Source: Sediminicola sp035798135 (GTDB lineage Bacteria; Bacteroidota; Bacteroidia; Flavobacteriales; Flavobacteriaceae). Taken from it: a DNA stretch of 64,000 nt. The stretch lies in contig JAPFBR010000004.1 of the NCBI GenBank assembly GCA_035798135.1, positions 62,001-126,000 on the forward strand, read 5' to 3'. Position numbers and translations under genes: made by a program. The notes under the pieces are model-generated. The model saw only the letters and a list, made by a program, of their open reading frames with translations, was not told the DNA's origin and ran no database searches. Shown one piece after another: positions 10,259 to 17,551 of this stretch (positions are counted from its first letter, which is position 1; every line of letters starts with the position of its first letter).

Positions 10259-10301
10259 TAAAACTACCCTACACCTCCCTGAAATAAAATGATGGATGTC
10301 A
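10259..10301 (-). promoter_or_regulatory. FNR-type operator plus -7 box facing the CDP-alcohol transferase gene
   Basis: Operator TGATGGATGTCA occupies 10290-10301. Read on the minus strand, a TAGTTTTA box (10259-10266) starts 35 nt after the operator's first base, the same geometry as the other promoters of this island. The predicted transcript start is near 10254, leaving a leader of about 170 nt before the gene at 10083. Confidence 0.5.
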
Positions 10302-10325
10302 TATGATCTCTTTTTGGATGTAGAT

Positions 10326-10368
10326 TGACTTTTATCATATTTTACCCTCTTATTTTGGTATAGCTTCA
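10326..10368 (+). promoter_or_regulatory. FNR-type operator plus -7 box of the USP gene
   Basis: Operator TGACTTTTATCA is at 10326-10337 and TAGCTTCA at 10361-10368, start-to-start 35 nt. Transcription should begin near 10373, about 20 nt before the ATG at 10392. Confidence 0.6.
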
Positions 10369-10391
10369 TACCCATCTATAAAAAGAAGCGC

Positions 10392-11237
10392 ATGCAAACC
10401 ATTCTCTATGCCACCGATTATTCGCTAAACTCTGTTGCGGCATTACATTATGCCCATACCCTTTGTTTTAGGTTGAAGGCAAAGCTACTGGTACTTCATG
10501 TATTTGACGTGCCTATGACCTTGGCCACCAAAGTTTCCCTGTCCTACCTAAAAAAAGAAAAGGAACTTTACGAGGCACACAAAATGAAATTGGAGGCTTT
10601 TTGTTATGAGCATCTAAAGGGCAGTCCCATTGTCACCAACAGAGAGATCATTGCCATAGAAAATAGATCCAGCACTGATGGTATCCTTGAAGCCATTGTG
10701 AGCCTTGGTCCGGATATGGTGGTGGTAGGCACCAAGGGCGGCAGCGCCCTAAAGCATTTTTTACTCGGTAGTACAGCCATCGGATTGATCAAAAAAGCGC
10801 CCTGTAGCGTATTGACAGTCCCTGAGCATACGGCCCCTACCTCAATACATACCCTTGTCTATGCCACTGATTTTGAGGAGGCCGATATTTTTGCGATCCA
10901 ACAACTAGTGAAAATTGCCAAACCTTTTAAGGCGGCGATTAAAATTGTCCATATTACCACCCAAGCGGAATATGAAGAGAATAGGCAGGTAGAATGGATC
11001 AAAAAAATGCTGGAGCAAAAGGTGGACTATAAACCGATGGGGTTTGAACGCATCTTCTCCGAAGATATCCTGAAGGAACTCCATGCCTATGTACAACGGT
11101 CGGAAATATCCATCCTGGGGATGTTGGAACGTGACGATGGCAGCATGATGCGGAAAGTGCTGCACAAAGATCTGGTCATTGCCATGGAATCCTATTTGGC
11201 CATCCCCTTATTGTGCTTTAAGGTAGGTGGACTTTAA
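10392..11237 (+). CDS. Universal stress protein, tandem UspA domains
   Basis: A 281-residue protein with two UspA domains. The N-terminal domain (about 1-142) starts TILYATDYS and ends with the ATP-binding signature G-2x-G-9x-G-S/T, seen as VGTKGGSALK followed by FLLGSTA. The second domain (about 153-281) starts TLVYATDFEEAD but lacks a clear G-2x-G-9x-G motif, as is common for the degenerate half of tandem USPs. It is cytoplasmic and presumed to bind ATP and act in stress survival under energy limitation. An FNR-type promoter lies directly upstream. It ends 17 nt from the convergent SDR gene. Confidence 0.92.
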   Translation: MQTILYATDYSLNSVAALHYAHTLCFRLKAKLLVLHVFDVPMTLATKVSLSYLKKEKELYEAHKMKLEAFCYEHLKGSPIVTNREIIAIENRSSTDGILEAIVSLGPDMVVVGTKGGSALKHFLLGSTAIGLIKKAPCSVLTVPEHTAPTSIHTLVYATDFEEADIFAIQQLVKIAKPFKAAIKIVHITTQAEYEENRQVEWIKKMLEQKVDYKPMGFERIFSEDILKELHAYVQRSEISILGMLERDDGSMMRKVLHKDLVIAMESYLAIPLLCFKVGGL

Positions 11238-11254
11238 CAGCTATATCCAACCCC

Positions 11255-12142
11255 TTATATTAATTCCTCCACCTCTTTATGTATTACATTCGTACTACGT
11301 ACCTTCGCCCTAGTCCCTCCGATCATGGTATACTCCCTTCTTATCTTTTCCCTATTCCACCAAAGAATCCAATGTCCTAAAAGGGGGAAATAACGTGTTA
11401 TAATACTCGCAAGATGTCCAAGCCCGGTGAGGGTGAGAGTATTTTTACGCATGGCAATCTGCACGCATACATTTTTGGCCACTGACTGTCTGGTAGCAAG
11501 CCTTTGATTTGTTCGTTTAGGGAGATAGATATAAGTACCATCTACATCTAAAATGGACTTTTTAGGATCATTCTCCGTAAACCCAACATATGTGATCCCA
11601 ACGTGGACCCCACTATCGGACAACTCTATCCTTAGGGCTTCCGCCAGCCCTGCCTGTGCCATTTTAGAGGTGCTATAGGCGGCATTATAGGGCATGCCCC
11701 TAAAACTGGCCACACTATTGATAAAGATGAGATGCCCCTTTGATATTTTTATGTGGGGAATTGCATATTTGCTTAAATATGCAGCCCCATTAAAATTGGT
11801 CTCGGTAATAATCTTATAATTGGCATCGGTCATTTCTTCCACGCTGCCCCTACTGCTTATCCCTGCATTATTCACCAAAATATCCAACCCTCCGAATTTT
11901 TTTACGGATGCATCAATCAGGTGTTTACATTGGATTGGAAATCGGATATCGGCCACCACCGTAAGGGTATCAAAGCCCAATTCCTTAAATTCCGAAGCTG
12001 TATGTTCCAATTTGTTTCCGTCCCTGCCATTCAACACCACCTTGGCCCCCATGGTCAGTAATTCCAGGGCAATGGCCTTCCCTATACCCATACTGGAGCC
12101 ACTAACAATGGCCACCTTATTTTTAAAGAATCCGTTTCCCAT
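11255..12142 (-). CDS. SDR-family oxidoreductase
   Basis: A 295-residue short-chain dehydrogenase/reductase. It has the NAD(P)-binding glycine motif GSSMGIG (about 15-21), NNAG (about 92), a catalytic Ser in FINSVASF and the YSTSK active-site Tyr/Lys pair. The ATG at 12142 is chosen over an upstream TTG that adds one residue. It lies 18 nt downstream of the quinone oxidoreductase-like gene and is almost certainly cotranscribed with it from the bidirectional operator at 13238. The substrate is unknown. The C-terminal 60 residues, with a Trp-rich segment, extend past the core fold. Confidence 0.9.
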   Translation of the reverse strand: MGNGFFKNKVAIVSGSSMGIGKAIALELLTMGAKVVLNGRDGNKLEHTASEFKELGFDTLTVVADIRFPIQCKHLIDASVKKFGGLDILVNNAGISSRGSVEEMTDANYKIITETNFNGAAYLSKYAIPHIKISKGHLIFINSVASFRGMPYNAAYSTSKMAQAGLAEALRIELSDSGVHVGITYVGFTENDPKKSILDVDGTYIYLPKRTNQRLATRQSVAKNVCVQIAMRKNTLTLTGLGHLASIITRYFPLLGHWILWWNREKIRREYTMIGGTRAKVRSTNVIHKEVEELI

Positions 12143-12160
12143 CAACTACGATTTAAAGTT

Positions 12161-13180
12161 TTACCATTTCACCACAATTTTCCCCATGGATTTCCTTGAT
12201 TCCAAAAATTGATGTGCCTCCGCCAATTGTTCAATGTCATATTCCCCACCTACAAAAGGTTTTAAATCGCCTTTCTCGGTCATTTGTATAACGGCCTTCA
12301 TGGCAGTTGCAATCTTTTCTGGTCTTTCTTCCCCAACTTTAAGCATGTTCACCCCGATCATTCCCTTGGATCCCCCCAATAACTGAATGGGATGAAAGAT
12401 CCCAAATTGGAACAGCACCTTAAGCTTCCCATAAAGAGAAGTGTTGTTGTTCATGGAAGACACGCCAAAGGTGAGCAACCTGCCCCCTGCTCCCAATAAC
12501 CGGAATCCTTTCCGTACCGAGGTGCCTCCTACGGGGTCAAAAATCACATCCAACCCAGCGCCCTTATTGAGGGAACGGATCTCCTTTTCAAAATCGGTTT
12601 CCCTATAATTAATGGGAAAGTGTACCCCATTGTCTTTTATATATTTAATTTTATCGGCGGAACCACAGGTCCCAAAGACAGTGCATTTTTTAAGCAATGC
12701 CATTTGTACCAGAGCCGTTCCCACTCCCCCTGCCGCAGCATGGATCAATACCTTGTCGTTTTTTTGCAGGTTCGCCATAGTATGGGATAAAAAATAGGCC
12801 GTACTATATTGGGTGGCCAAAGCCACGGCTACCCCTTCCGTAAAAGTTTCGGGGATCTTATGGACCATCGCCTTTTCTGCCAAGGCATATTGAGCATACC
12901 CTCCGAAACGTGTTAATGCCACTACCCTATCCCCTACTTTCAATTCCGATATATTCGCACCACATTGTTCTATATGTCCAACTACATCATACCCTAGAAT
13001 TGCAGGTAAGGGCGGTGCCGCCTTATAGAGACCTAACCGTGCCATTACATCAGCGAAATTGAGACCAAAAGCAGCTACTTTTATCAATACCTGATCTGGT
13101 GAGGGACTTGGCCTTTCGCACTCCCGAACTTCAAAAGCGGAATTGGAAGCCCCATATTTCACTAAAAAAGCTGCTTTCAT
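12161..13180 (-). CDS. Zinc-independent MDR oxidoreductase, quinone reductase/VAT1-like
   Basis: This 339-residue medium-chain reductase has the GroES-like N-terminal domain (LKAAFLVKYG-type start, GYDVVGHIEQ near 63, VGDRVVAL near 83) and a Rossmann domain with HAAAGGVGTALVQMA (about 147-161). It lacks the catalytic-zinc Cys/His ligands of alcohol dehydrogenases, which places it with NADPH:quinone reductases, closest by eye to VAT1-like proteins. It probably reduces quinones or enones in the cytoplasm. First gene of a two-gene operon with the SDR gene, transcribed divergently from the bactofilin-like operon. Confidence 0.9.
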   Translation of the reverse strand: MKAAFLVKYGASNSAFEVRECERPSPSPDQVLIKVAAFGLNFADVMARLGLYKAAPPLPAILGYDVVGHIEQCGANISELKVGDRVVALTRFGGYAQYALAEKAMVHKIPETFTEGVAVALATQYSTAYFLSHTMANLQKNDKVLIHAAAGGVGTALVQMALLKKCTVFGTCGSADKIKYIKDNGVHFPINYRETDFEKEIRSLNKGAGLDVIFDPVGGTSVRKGFRLLGAGGRLLTFGVSSMNNNTSLYGKLKVLFQFGIFHPIQLLGGSKGMIGVNMLKVGEERPEKIATAMKAVIQMTEKGDLKPFVGGEYDIEQLAEAHQFLESRKSMGKIVVKW

Positions 13181-13206
13181 AGGTTTCTAGGTTCTAAATG
13201 CCATAA

Positions 13207-13280
13207 CTAAGGTAGCCTACCCAAAATTACTTTTGACTGATCCACATCATTTGATTATCGAATGATTCGTCTTTAATTTG
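13207..13280. promoter_or_regulatory. Single FNR-type operator serving two divergent promoters
   Basis: Operator TGATCCACATCA is at 13238-13249. Leftwards, TACCTTAG (13207-13214, minus strand) begins 35 nt from the operator start and drives the oxidoreductase operon from about 13202. Rightwards, TTAATTTG (13273-13280) begins 35 nt from the operator start and drives the gene at 13311 from about 13285. One bound regulator could therefore activate both directions. Confidence 0.65.
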
Positions 13281-13310
13281 ATTTAGGAGCCCCCATCAAT
13301 ACTATAAAGT

Positions 13311-14483
13311 ATGAAAGCTATCATCTTATTAGGGGTCTTTTTAGTTTCATTTGCCACTAGTGCCCAGTTTAAATCGGGGGAAAACGTGAGCATTGACCAA
13401 CCACAGGAGGACGATGTTTACCTCGCCGGGGAGCTCATCAATATCAATCAACCGATCCATGGTGATGTGGTGGCCAGTGGGGGCACCATTATCATAACGG
13501 ACTCCATAAAACAAGACCTTATTGTTGCCGGGGGAGAACTCACCTTAAAGGGATATGTTGCCGATGATGTCCGAGCTGCAGGGGGCAAACTGTATATAGA
13601 TTCAGAAGTAGGGGACGATGTTGTGGTGGCCGGAGGAGAAATACGGATCAGCAAAAACAGTGTTATCCATGGCAATCTCGTTACGTATTCGGGGGATCTT
13701 CAGCTTGATGGGGATGTAAAAGGTTTCTTGAAAGCGTCTGCAGGAAAGGTCTCCATCTTCGGGAACATAGGCCAAGATGCGAAGATAACCGGTGGTGAAG
13801 TTTACCTAGACGGGGAATTTTATGGAAAGACACAAATTATAGCGGAACAGCTTACCATTGGCATCAACGCAAAATTTAACGGAGAGGTTACGTATTGGAC
13901 AGAGAAGGGAGAAGTGGACTTTAAAAACGCCCTTACCAATACAACAGCCATCTATAATGAAGATCTTCGTAGGGATGAGGACGAGTTCTCCATTTTTAAT
14001 TTTACGCCCTTATCCATAGGTGTGATCCTCTTTTATCTCTTTTCTGTTTTCTTGATACTCCTGTTGCTCAATGCCCTGTTCAAAAACAAATTTCCACCAC
14101 TTCTGGAAGCCTTGGAACGCAGCAAGTGGAATACTTTGGGCTATGGTCTGCTATATATTTTTGGATTGCCATTGGTTATCCTGATTACAATTATTACCCT
14201 CGTTGGGATCCCCATAGGGTTGTTTCTATTGGTCGCCTACCTTTTTAGTATACTCTTTGGCCATATAATCGCAGCATTGTTTATCACCTATTATATAAAT
14301 AACCGCAGAGAAAAAAAATGGGGGTTCTGGACCATAGTATTTCTAGCCCTTGGTTTTGCACTCCTTCTGCGGTTGGTAACCCTTATACCAATTATAGGGT
14401 GGATCATCTCGGTTGTGGTATTGGGCTTCACTTATGGTCTCTTTATACAGAAGGTGATAAAACGCAAAGAAGTTGTAGTATAA
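13311..14483 (+). CDS. Bactofilin-like polymer-forming protein with signal peptide and membrane domain
   Basis: A 390-residue protein. Residues 1-18 are a signal peptide ending FATSAQ. Residues about 25-195 form a beta-solenoid-like domain of short repeats (GDVVASGGTIIITDS, DLIVAGGELTLKG, DDVRAAGGKLYID, DDVVVAGGEIRIS and so on) as in bactofilin/polymer-forming proteins. About five hydrophobic helices follow between 225 and 385, and the C-terminus is Lys-rich. The solenoid is thus probably periplasmic and anchored in the inner membrane. Role unknown; an envelope scaffold is plausible. It is the first gene of a three-gene plus-strand operon under the divergent FNR-type operator. Confidence 0.85.
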   Translation: MKAIILLGVFLVSFATSAQFKSGENVSIDQPQEDDVYLAGELININQPIHGDVVASGGTIIITDSIKQDLIVAGGELTLKGYVADDVRAAGGKLYIDSEVGDDVVVAGGEIRISKNSVIHGNLVTYSGDLQLDGDVKGFLKASAGKVSIFGNIGQDAKITGGEVYLDGEFYGKTQIIAEQLTIGINAKFNGEVTYWTEKGEVDFKNALTNTTAIYNEDLRRDEDEFSIFNFTPLSIGVILFYLFSVFLILLLLNALFKNKFPPLLEALERSKWNTLGYGLLYIFGLPLVILITIITLVGIPIGLFLLVAYLFSILFGHIIAALFITYYINNRREKKWGFWTIVFLALGFALLLRLVTLIPIIGWIISVVVLGFTYGLFIQKVIKRKEVVV

Positions 14484-14494
14484 AAGAATGGTTT

Positions 14495-15139
14495 ATGTCA
14501 GTAACAATTACAAATAATACCTTGGAAATCCCCGTGAAGAATGTTATCTTAGAAGGAACCCTAATTCTTCCAGAAGACGCACTGGGCCTGGTCATTTTTT
14601 CACATGGAAGCGGCAGTAGTAGGTTAAGTCCTAGAAACAACTACGTAGCCGAAGTACTGCAAAAAAATGGTTTGGGCACCTTATTGTTCGATCTACTTAC
14701 CAAAAAAGAAGATGATATCTACGAGACAAGGTTCAATATTGAACTTTTAACGCAGCGACTTATTGAAGTAACCGAATGGTTACAAAAGCATGCCCCCACA
14801 AAAAACTTAAAAAAAGGATATTTTGGTGCCAGTACTGGTGCTGCTTCCGCATTACGGGCAGCAGCCTTTTTTGGCGATGCCATTGGAGCGGTAGTTTCTA
14901 GGGGAGGGAGGCCCGATCTGGCCATGGAGGAGCTAACCAAGGTGAGAGCACCAACCCTTTTATTGGTAGGCGGATGGGACCATATGGTCATAGAATTAAA
15001 TGAGAGTGCCTACGAAAAATTAAAATGTAAGCGAAAGCTGGAGATCATTCCCGAGGCTTCCCATCTTTTTGAGGAGCCCGGAAAATTGGAAGATGTGGCC
15101 ATAAGGTCCTCAAAATGGTTTAGTAAATGGTTAACTTAA
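14495..15139 (+). CDS. Alpha/beta hydrolase (dienelactone hydrolase-like)
   Basis: The start at ATG 14495 (MSVTITNNTL) gives 214 residues and an 11-nt gap to the preceding gene. A longer frame upstream overlaps that gene and has no homology-like sequence. The fold is an alpha/beta hydrolase: HGSGSSR oxyanion region near residue 35, nucleophile Ser in GASTGAA (about 113-119), Asp in GGWDHMV (about 166) and His in EASHLFEE (about 195). These proteins are often found beside phosphoribosyltransferases, as here. Substrate unknown; cytoplasmic. Confidence 0.87.
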   Translation: MSVTITNNTLEIPVKNVILEGTLILPEDALGLVIFSHGSGSSRLSPRNNYVAEVLQKNGLGTLLFDLLTKKEDDIYETRFNIELLTQRLIEVTEWLQKHAPTKNLKKGYFGASTGAASALRAAAFFGDAIGAVVSRGGRPDLAMEELTKVRAPTLLLVGGWDHMVIELNESAYEKLKCKRKLEIIPEASHLFEEPGKLEDVAIRSSKWFSKWLT

Positions 15140-15149
15140 AAATAACTAA

Positions 15150-15779
15150 ATGTTTAAAGATCGCATAGACGCTGGACTTAAATTAGCTGAAAGGCTGCAG
15201 GACTATAGGGGAAAAGATATTGTGGTATTGGCAATCCCCAGAGGGGGGCTTCCTTTGGGGGCCATCATCGCCGGGTCATTACATGCTCCACTGGATGTGG
15301 CCCTTTCAAAAAAAATAGGCCATCCCTATAATAAAGAATATGCCATAGGTGCAGTAAGTATGGATCATATTATCCTTAGTGACGCTGCAGAAGTTGTAAA
15401 TGGATATATCGAAAAAGAAACGGCAAAGATCCGCCAGAAATTAAAAATACGCCATGATCAATACTTTAAGGAGAGAAAACCTGAATCCCTTCGAGATAAA
15501 GTGGTCATTATTGTGGACGATGGGATAGCAACAGGAAACACCATTCTTGTTACGGCTGAGCTCGTACATGCCCAAAAACCAAGAAAAACCATTGTGGCCA
15601 TCCCGGTTGCTCCAAAATCGGCCATTCCCATGCTTGAAGCATCGCCATATATTGATGAGGTCATTTGCCTATTTGCGCCATATAACTTTCATGCCGTAGG
15701 GCAATTTTATCAACATTTCTATCAGGTATCGGACGAAGAGGCCATAACAATTATGGAAGAGGCCATTCATCAGACATAA
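15150..15779 (+). CDS. Phosphoribosyltransferase-family protein
   Basis: A 209-residue type I PRTase-fold protein. The PRPP loop is VVIIVDDGIATGNT (about 119-132) with the adjacent acidic pair, and the N-terminal LAIPRGGLPLG segment (about 27-37) is typical of the uncharacterised PRTases that accompany hydrolases and stress genes. The true base or substrate is unknown, and it is not a clear match to Hpt, Apt or Upp. It is the last gene of the 13311-15779 operon and is followed within a few bases by a strong hairpin terminator. Confidence 0.87.
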   Translation: MFKDRIDAGLKLAERLQDYRGKDIVVLAIPRGGLPLGAIIAGSLHAPLDVALSKKIGHPYNKEYAIGAVSMDHIILSDAAEVVNGYIEKETAKIRQKLKIRHDQYFKERKPESLRDKVVIIVDDGIATGNTILVTAELVHAQKPRKTIVAIPVAPKSAIPMLEASPYIDEVICLFAPYNFHAVGQFYQHFYQVSDEEAITIMEEAIHQT

Positions 15780-15781
15780 GG

Positions 15782-15814
15782 AAGCGCACTAAAAGAGAAC
15801 CATTTAGTGCGCTT
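15782..15814. terminator. Bidirectional intrinsic terminator
   Basis: AAGCGCACTAAA (15782-15793) pairs perfectly with TTTAGTGCGCTT (15803-15814) around a 9-nt loop. It sits between the convergent PRTase gene (plus) and dodecin gene (minus). T-tracts are short on both sides, but position and the 12-bp stem support a shared terminator. Confidence 0.75.
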
Positions 15815-15835
15815 AATCCAAATACCGCAAGATGA

Positions 15836-16039
15836 CTAATTCTTGATACCGAAAGTTATTTTGGTGTTGACACGGTATTCGGAAATTTTGTTGTCCTTAA
15901 CAGAAACCTGCATTTCCTGAATATAAACAGATTTAATATCCTTTACCGATTTGGATGCCTCATTGATGACATTCTGTACGGCATCTTCGAAACTCGTTTT
16001 GGAGTTCCCCAAGATTTCAATCACTTTTAATACGGGCAT
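15836..16039 (-). CDS. Dodecin family protein
   Basis: The 67-residue protein matches dodecin: MPVLKVIEILGNSKTSFEDA at the start, then a helix with AVQNVINEASKSV and two beta strands around VKDNKISEYRV. Dodecins form dodecameric spheres that store or buffer flavins (FMN/riboflavin). In this family a Trp at the flavin-stacking position is usual; here the region reads SVYIQEM with no Trp, so ligand preference may differ. Single gene with its own FNR-type promoter at 16092-16134, implying induction with the rest of the redox set. Confidence 0.92.
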   Translation of the reverse strand: MPVLKVIEILGNSKTSFEDAVQNVINEASKSVKDIKSVYIQEMQVSVKDNKISEYRVNTKITFGIKN

Positions 16040-16091
16040 AATATGTTGATTTTATAAAATTATGGTTAGTGTTCACTATAACTTATACATC

Positions 16092-16134
16092 ACAAGATAT
16101 TTATCTTAAATATCAAAAACTATGATTTAAATCA
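16092..16134 (-). promoter_or_regulatory. FNR-type operator plus -7 box of the dodecin gene
   Basis: Operator TGATTTAAATCA (16123-16134) lies within the 14-bp perfect palindrome ATGATTTAAATCAT. On the minus strand TATCTTGT (16092-16099) starts 35 nt from the operator start. Predicted start near 16087, about 48 nt before the ATG. Confidence 0.65.
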
Positions 16135-16257
16135 TGCTTTTGTATTTTTTTGATAAAAGCAAAAGATTCTATTTGATCCTAAATCCAAGGATCTGGATGG
16201 GTAGCCAAACGACTATCATTACTATATCATAAAACTTTACAAAAAAAAACCGCAAAC

Positions 16258-16300
16258 TGATTTAAATCATTTTATGGTACCCCTTTATCAAATACTTTAG
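16258..16300 (+). promoter_or_regulatory. FNR-type operator plus -7 box of RNA 1
   Basis: Operator TGATTTAAATCA is at 16258-16269, TACTTTAG at 16293-16300, start-to-start 35 nt. The sequence TTTT follows the operator here and in the RNA 2 promoter, and both -7 boxes end in TTTAG. Confidence 0.65.
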
Positions 16301-16304
16301 CACT

Positions 16305-16503
16305 GTTCTTAAAAAGAAAGTTCTTTAAAATTACTGGTAAAGGTTTTGGGGGAACCCTTTACCCGTATAACGGAGGAATGAGATATGCTACACATCTAGT
16401 TTATGGTGTTGGCCCTAACATAAAGGGCGTATGCTGTAAATAACATTAACAGCATATCTTATTCCGTCTGAAAGACCGGGATAGTATTATCCCGGTTTCT
16501 TTT
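16305..16503 (+). ncRNA. Predicted structured small RNA 1 of a tandem pair
   Basis: The start is inferred from the -7 box and is approximate. A boxA-like GTTCTTTAAAA lies at 16320-16330. Hairpin A is GGTAAAGGTT (16336-16345) with AACCCTTTACC (16353-16363). A long closing stem pairs 16371-16389 (CGGAGGAATGAGATATGCT) with 16451-16466 (AGCATATCTTATTCCG), enclosing an inner hairpin GCCCT/AGGGC (16412-16416/16424-16428). An intrinsic terminator follows: ACCGGGATA (16475-16483), loop GTAT, TATCCCGGT (16488-16496), then TTCTTTT. A 21-codon frame from ATG 16378 overlaps the stem and may be chance. The RNA resembles RNA 2 in layout and in its 3' half. Function unknown; not a known family that I can recognise. 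Confidence 0.65.
16475..16503 (+). terminator. Intrinsic terminator of RNA 1
   Basis: A 9-bp GC-rich stem (ACCGGGATA/TATCCCGGT) with a 4-nt loop is followed by TTCTTTT, a classical rho-independent terminator on the plus strand where no protein gene ends. Confidence 0.8.
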
Positions 16504-16526
16504 AAAACTGTTAAATTATCGAAACC

Positions 16527-16569
16527 TGATATAAGTCATTTTAAAGCAAAGCCACATTACTTAATTTAG
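16527..16569 (+). promoter_or_regulatory. FNR-type operator plus -7 box of RNA 2
   Basis: Operator TGATATAAGTCA is at 16527-16538 and TAATTTAG at 16562-16569, start-to-start 35 nt, as for RNA 1. The boxA-like element follows 63 nt after the operator start, against 62 nt in RNA 1. Confidence 0.65.
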
Positions 16570-16573
16570 TGGT

Positions 16574-16781
16574 CTTCATAAAAAATTAAGTTCTTTGAAA
16601 ATATTAAAAAAAGGAGCATTGGTATAGCAATATATCAAAGCACTTAGGAAGTATGTCACGTCGATATACCTTGTGATTCCAAATGTTGCCCAGCAATGGG
16701 TGGATAGGAGGTTTTGCTGTAAGCGGTCATTGTTCATACATATCTTCTGAAAACCAGGGCATGCAAATGTCCTGGTTTTTT
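16574..16781 (+). ncRNA. Predicted structured small RNA 2 of a tandem pair
   Basis: The start is inferred. A boxA-like GTTCTTTGAAAA lies at 16590-16601. GGTATA/TATACC (16621-16626/16665-16670) can pair. A closing stem is formed by GAAGTATGT (16648-16656) and ACATATCTTC (16738-16747). Inside it is CCCA-GCAA-TGGG (16689-16700), a hairpin with a GNRA tetraloop. The terminator spans 16750-16781. In common with RNA 1, in the same order: a CCC/GGG hairpin, GCTGTAA, CATATCTT and CTGAAA followed by ACC-GGG. A 33-codon frame from ATG 16684 runs through the terminator and looks fortuitous. Function unknown. Confidence 0.65.
16750..16781 (+). terminator. Intrinsic terminator of RNA 2
   Basis: AAACCAGGGCA (16750-16760) pairs with TGTCCTGGTTT (16768-16778) through an 11-bp stem with one G-U pair and loop TGCAAA-like, followed by a run of seven or more T. 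No protein gene ends here. Confidence 0.8.
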
Positions 16782-16891
16782 TAAATTATGGTATTGGTCC
16801 TTATTTCTGCAAAGAAAAATAGACCAAAGTGAAGCAATAGATGTTATTGGTTACAACGTATACCTCTGATCCATTTTAGCAATAATTTGGT

Positions 16892-17144
16892 TTAAAGGAT
16901 AGATTGGACACCTACTAATTGATATTCTTCATAGGAAAAAGGAGGCACTGCCTCCTTTTTCTGTTTTGTATGCCATTTTATGGACCAAGAGTAGATAGAA
17001 TCGTATTTGATAAGGTTACCCAATTCATCGTACTCGCGGGTAACATTCCAATGCACTTTCGGTTTAACCACTGTATCGGTCCCAGTTTCCTTCGGGATGT
17101 AGATCTTTTTTCCGCCCCTTACAAGAGCCCAATGACACTTAAAT
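16892..17144 (-). pseudogene. Start-less remnant of a secreted or envelope protein gene
   Basis: A minus-strand frame open from 17144 to the TAA at 16892-16894 reads like real protein (KKIYIPKETG, VVKPKVHWNV, REYDELGNLIKYD) but has no ATG, GTG or TTG start and is closed upstream by TAA at 17145-17147. It lies just downstream of the lipoprotein gene and may once have been cotranscribed with it. A perfect hairpin (16936-16960) lies inside the frame and would encode KKEAVPPFS, which suggests the C-terminus is not original. I read this as a decayed gene fragment. Chance coding is possible. Confidence 0.4.
16936..16960. terminator. Perfect 11-bp hairpin, likely bidirectional terminator
   Basis: AAAAAGGAGGC (16936-16946) and GCCTCCTTTTT (16950-16960) pair perfectly around the 3-nt loop ACT. 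Either strand has a T-tract at the 3' side of the stem. It would end minus-strand transcripts from the lipoprotein gene and any readthrough from RNA 2. Confidence 0.7.
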
Positions 17145-17164
17145 TAATGTAACCACCGTACAGA

Positions 17165-17534
17165 TCAATTTCCACTATTGCTCCGCCTTTGAACATTACG
17201 CCTTCCCCCACGTTGTTGTTCATAATGCTTTTTAATATTATCATCCCTATAATTTCGGACACGTTCATAACGGGAACGTCTTAAATCAATATTTCGATAC
17301 CGAGGTGGCAAAACTGCTGACCTCACCCAAATACCACCATTTAAGTATAGATATGTATTTTGCGTAAGTTCGTAATAGATGGTGAGTTCAGGGAAATAAA
17401 CATAACGCACCACTTCTAATCTATTCGGATAAAACCATGGCGGAGGTAGATAATTGGGCCAAGATGAGATTCCTACAGGACCACAGCCTCCAAAGGAAAA
17501 GTATCGCACCAAAAAACAAAGATATTAATTTCAT
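17165..17534 (-). pseudogene. YxWxPxR-type basic lipoprotein gene with a frameshift in its signal peptide
   Basis: The mature part (about 110 residues, with GGCGPVGISSWPN, PPPWFYPNRLE, a Tyr-rich middle and an Arg/Asn-rich tail) is open from about 17512 but starts only at TTG. The ATG at 17534 opens a perfect signal peptide, MKLISLFFGAIL, in another frame. Adding one T to the T4 tract at 17497-17500 (minus strand) would join them as ...ILFSFGGC, a good lipobox. Either one base was lost or the sequence has an error. The product would be an outer-membrane or periplasmic lipoprotein of unknown function. It has its own FNR-type promoter. Confidence 0.6.
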
Positions 17535-17551
17535 GAGTCATGATTTGAAGA

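Noticed and set aside
14318..14494. Upstream extension of the alpha/beta hydrolase frame
   Set aside because: It overlaps the bactofilin-like gene and its translation has no hydrolase sequence; ATG 14495 fits the fold.
16684..16785. 33-codon frame in RNA 2
   Set aside because: It runs through the intrinsic terminator and no counterpart exists in RNA 1, so chance coding is more likely.
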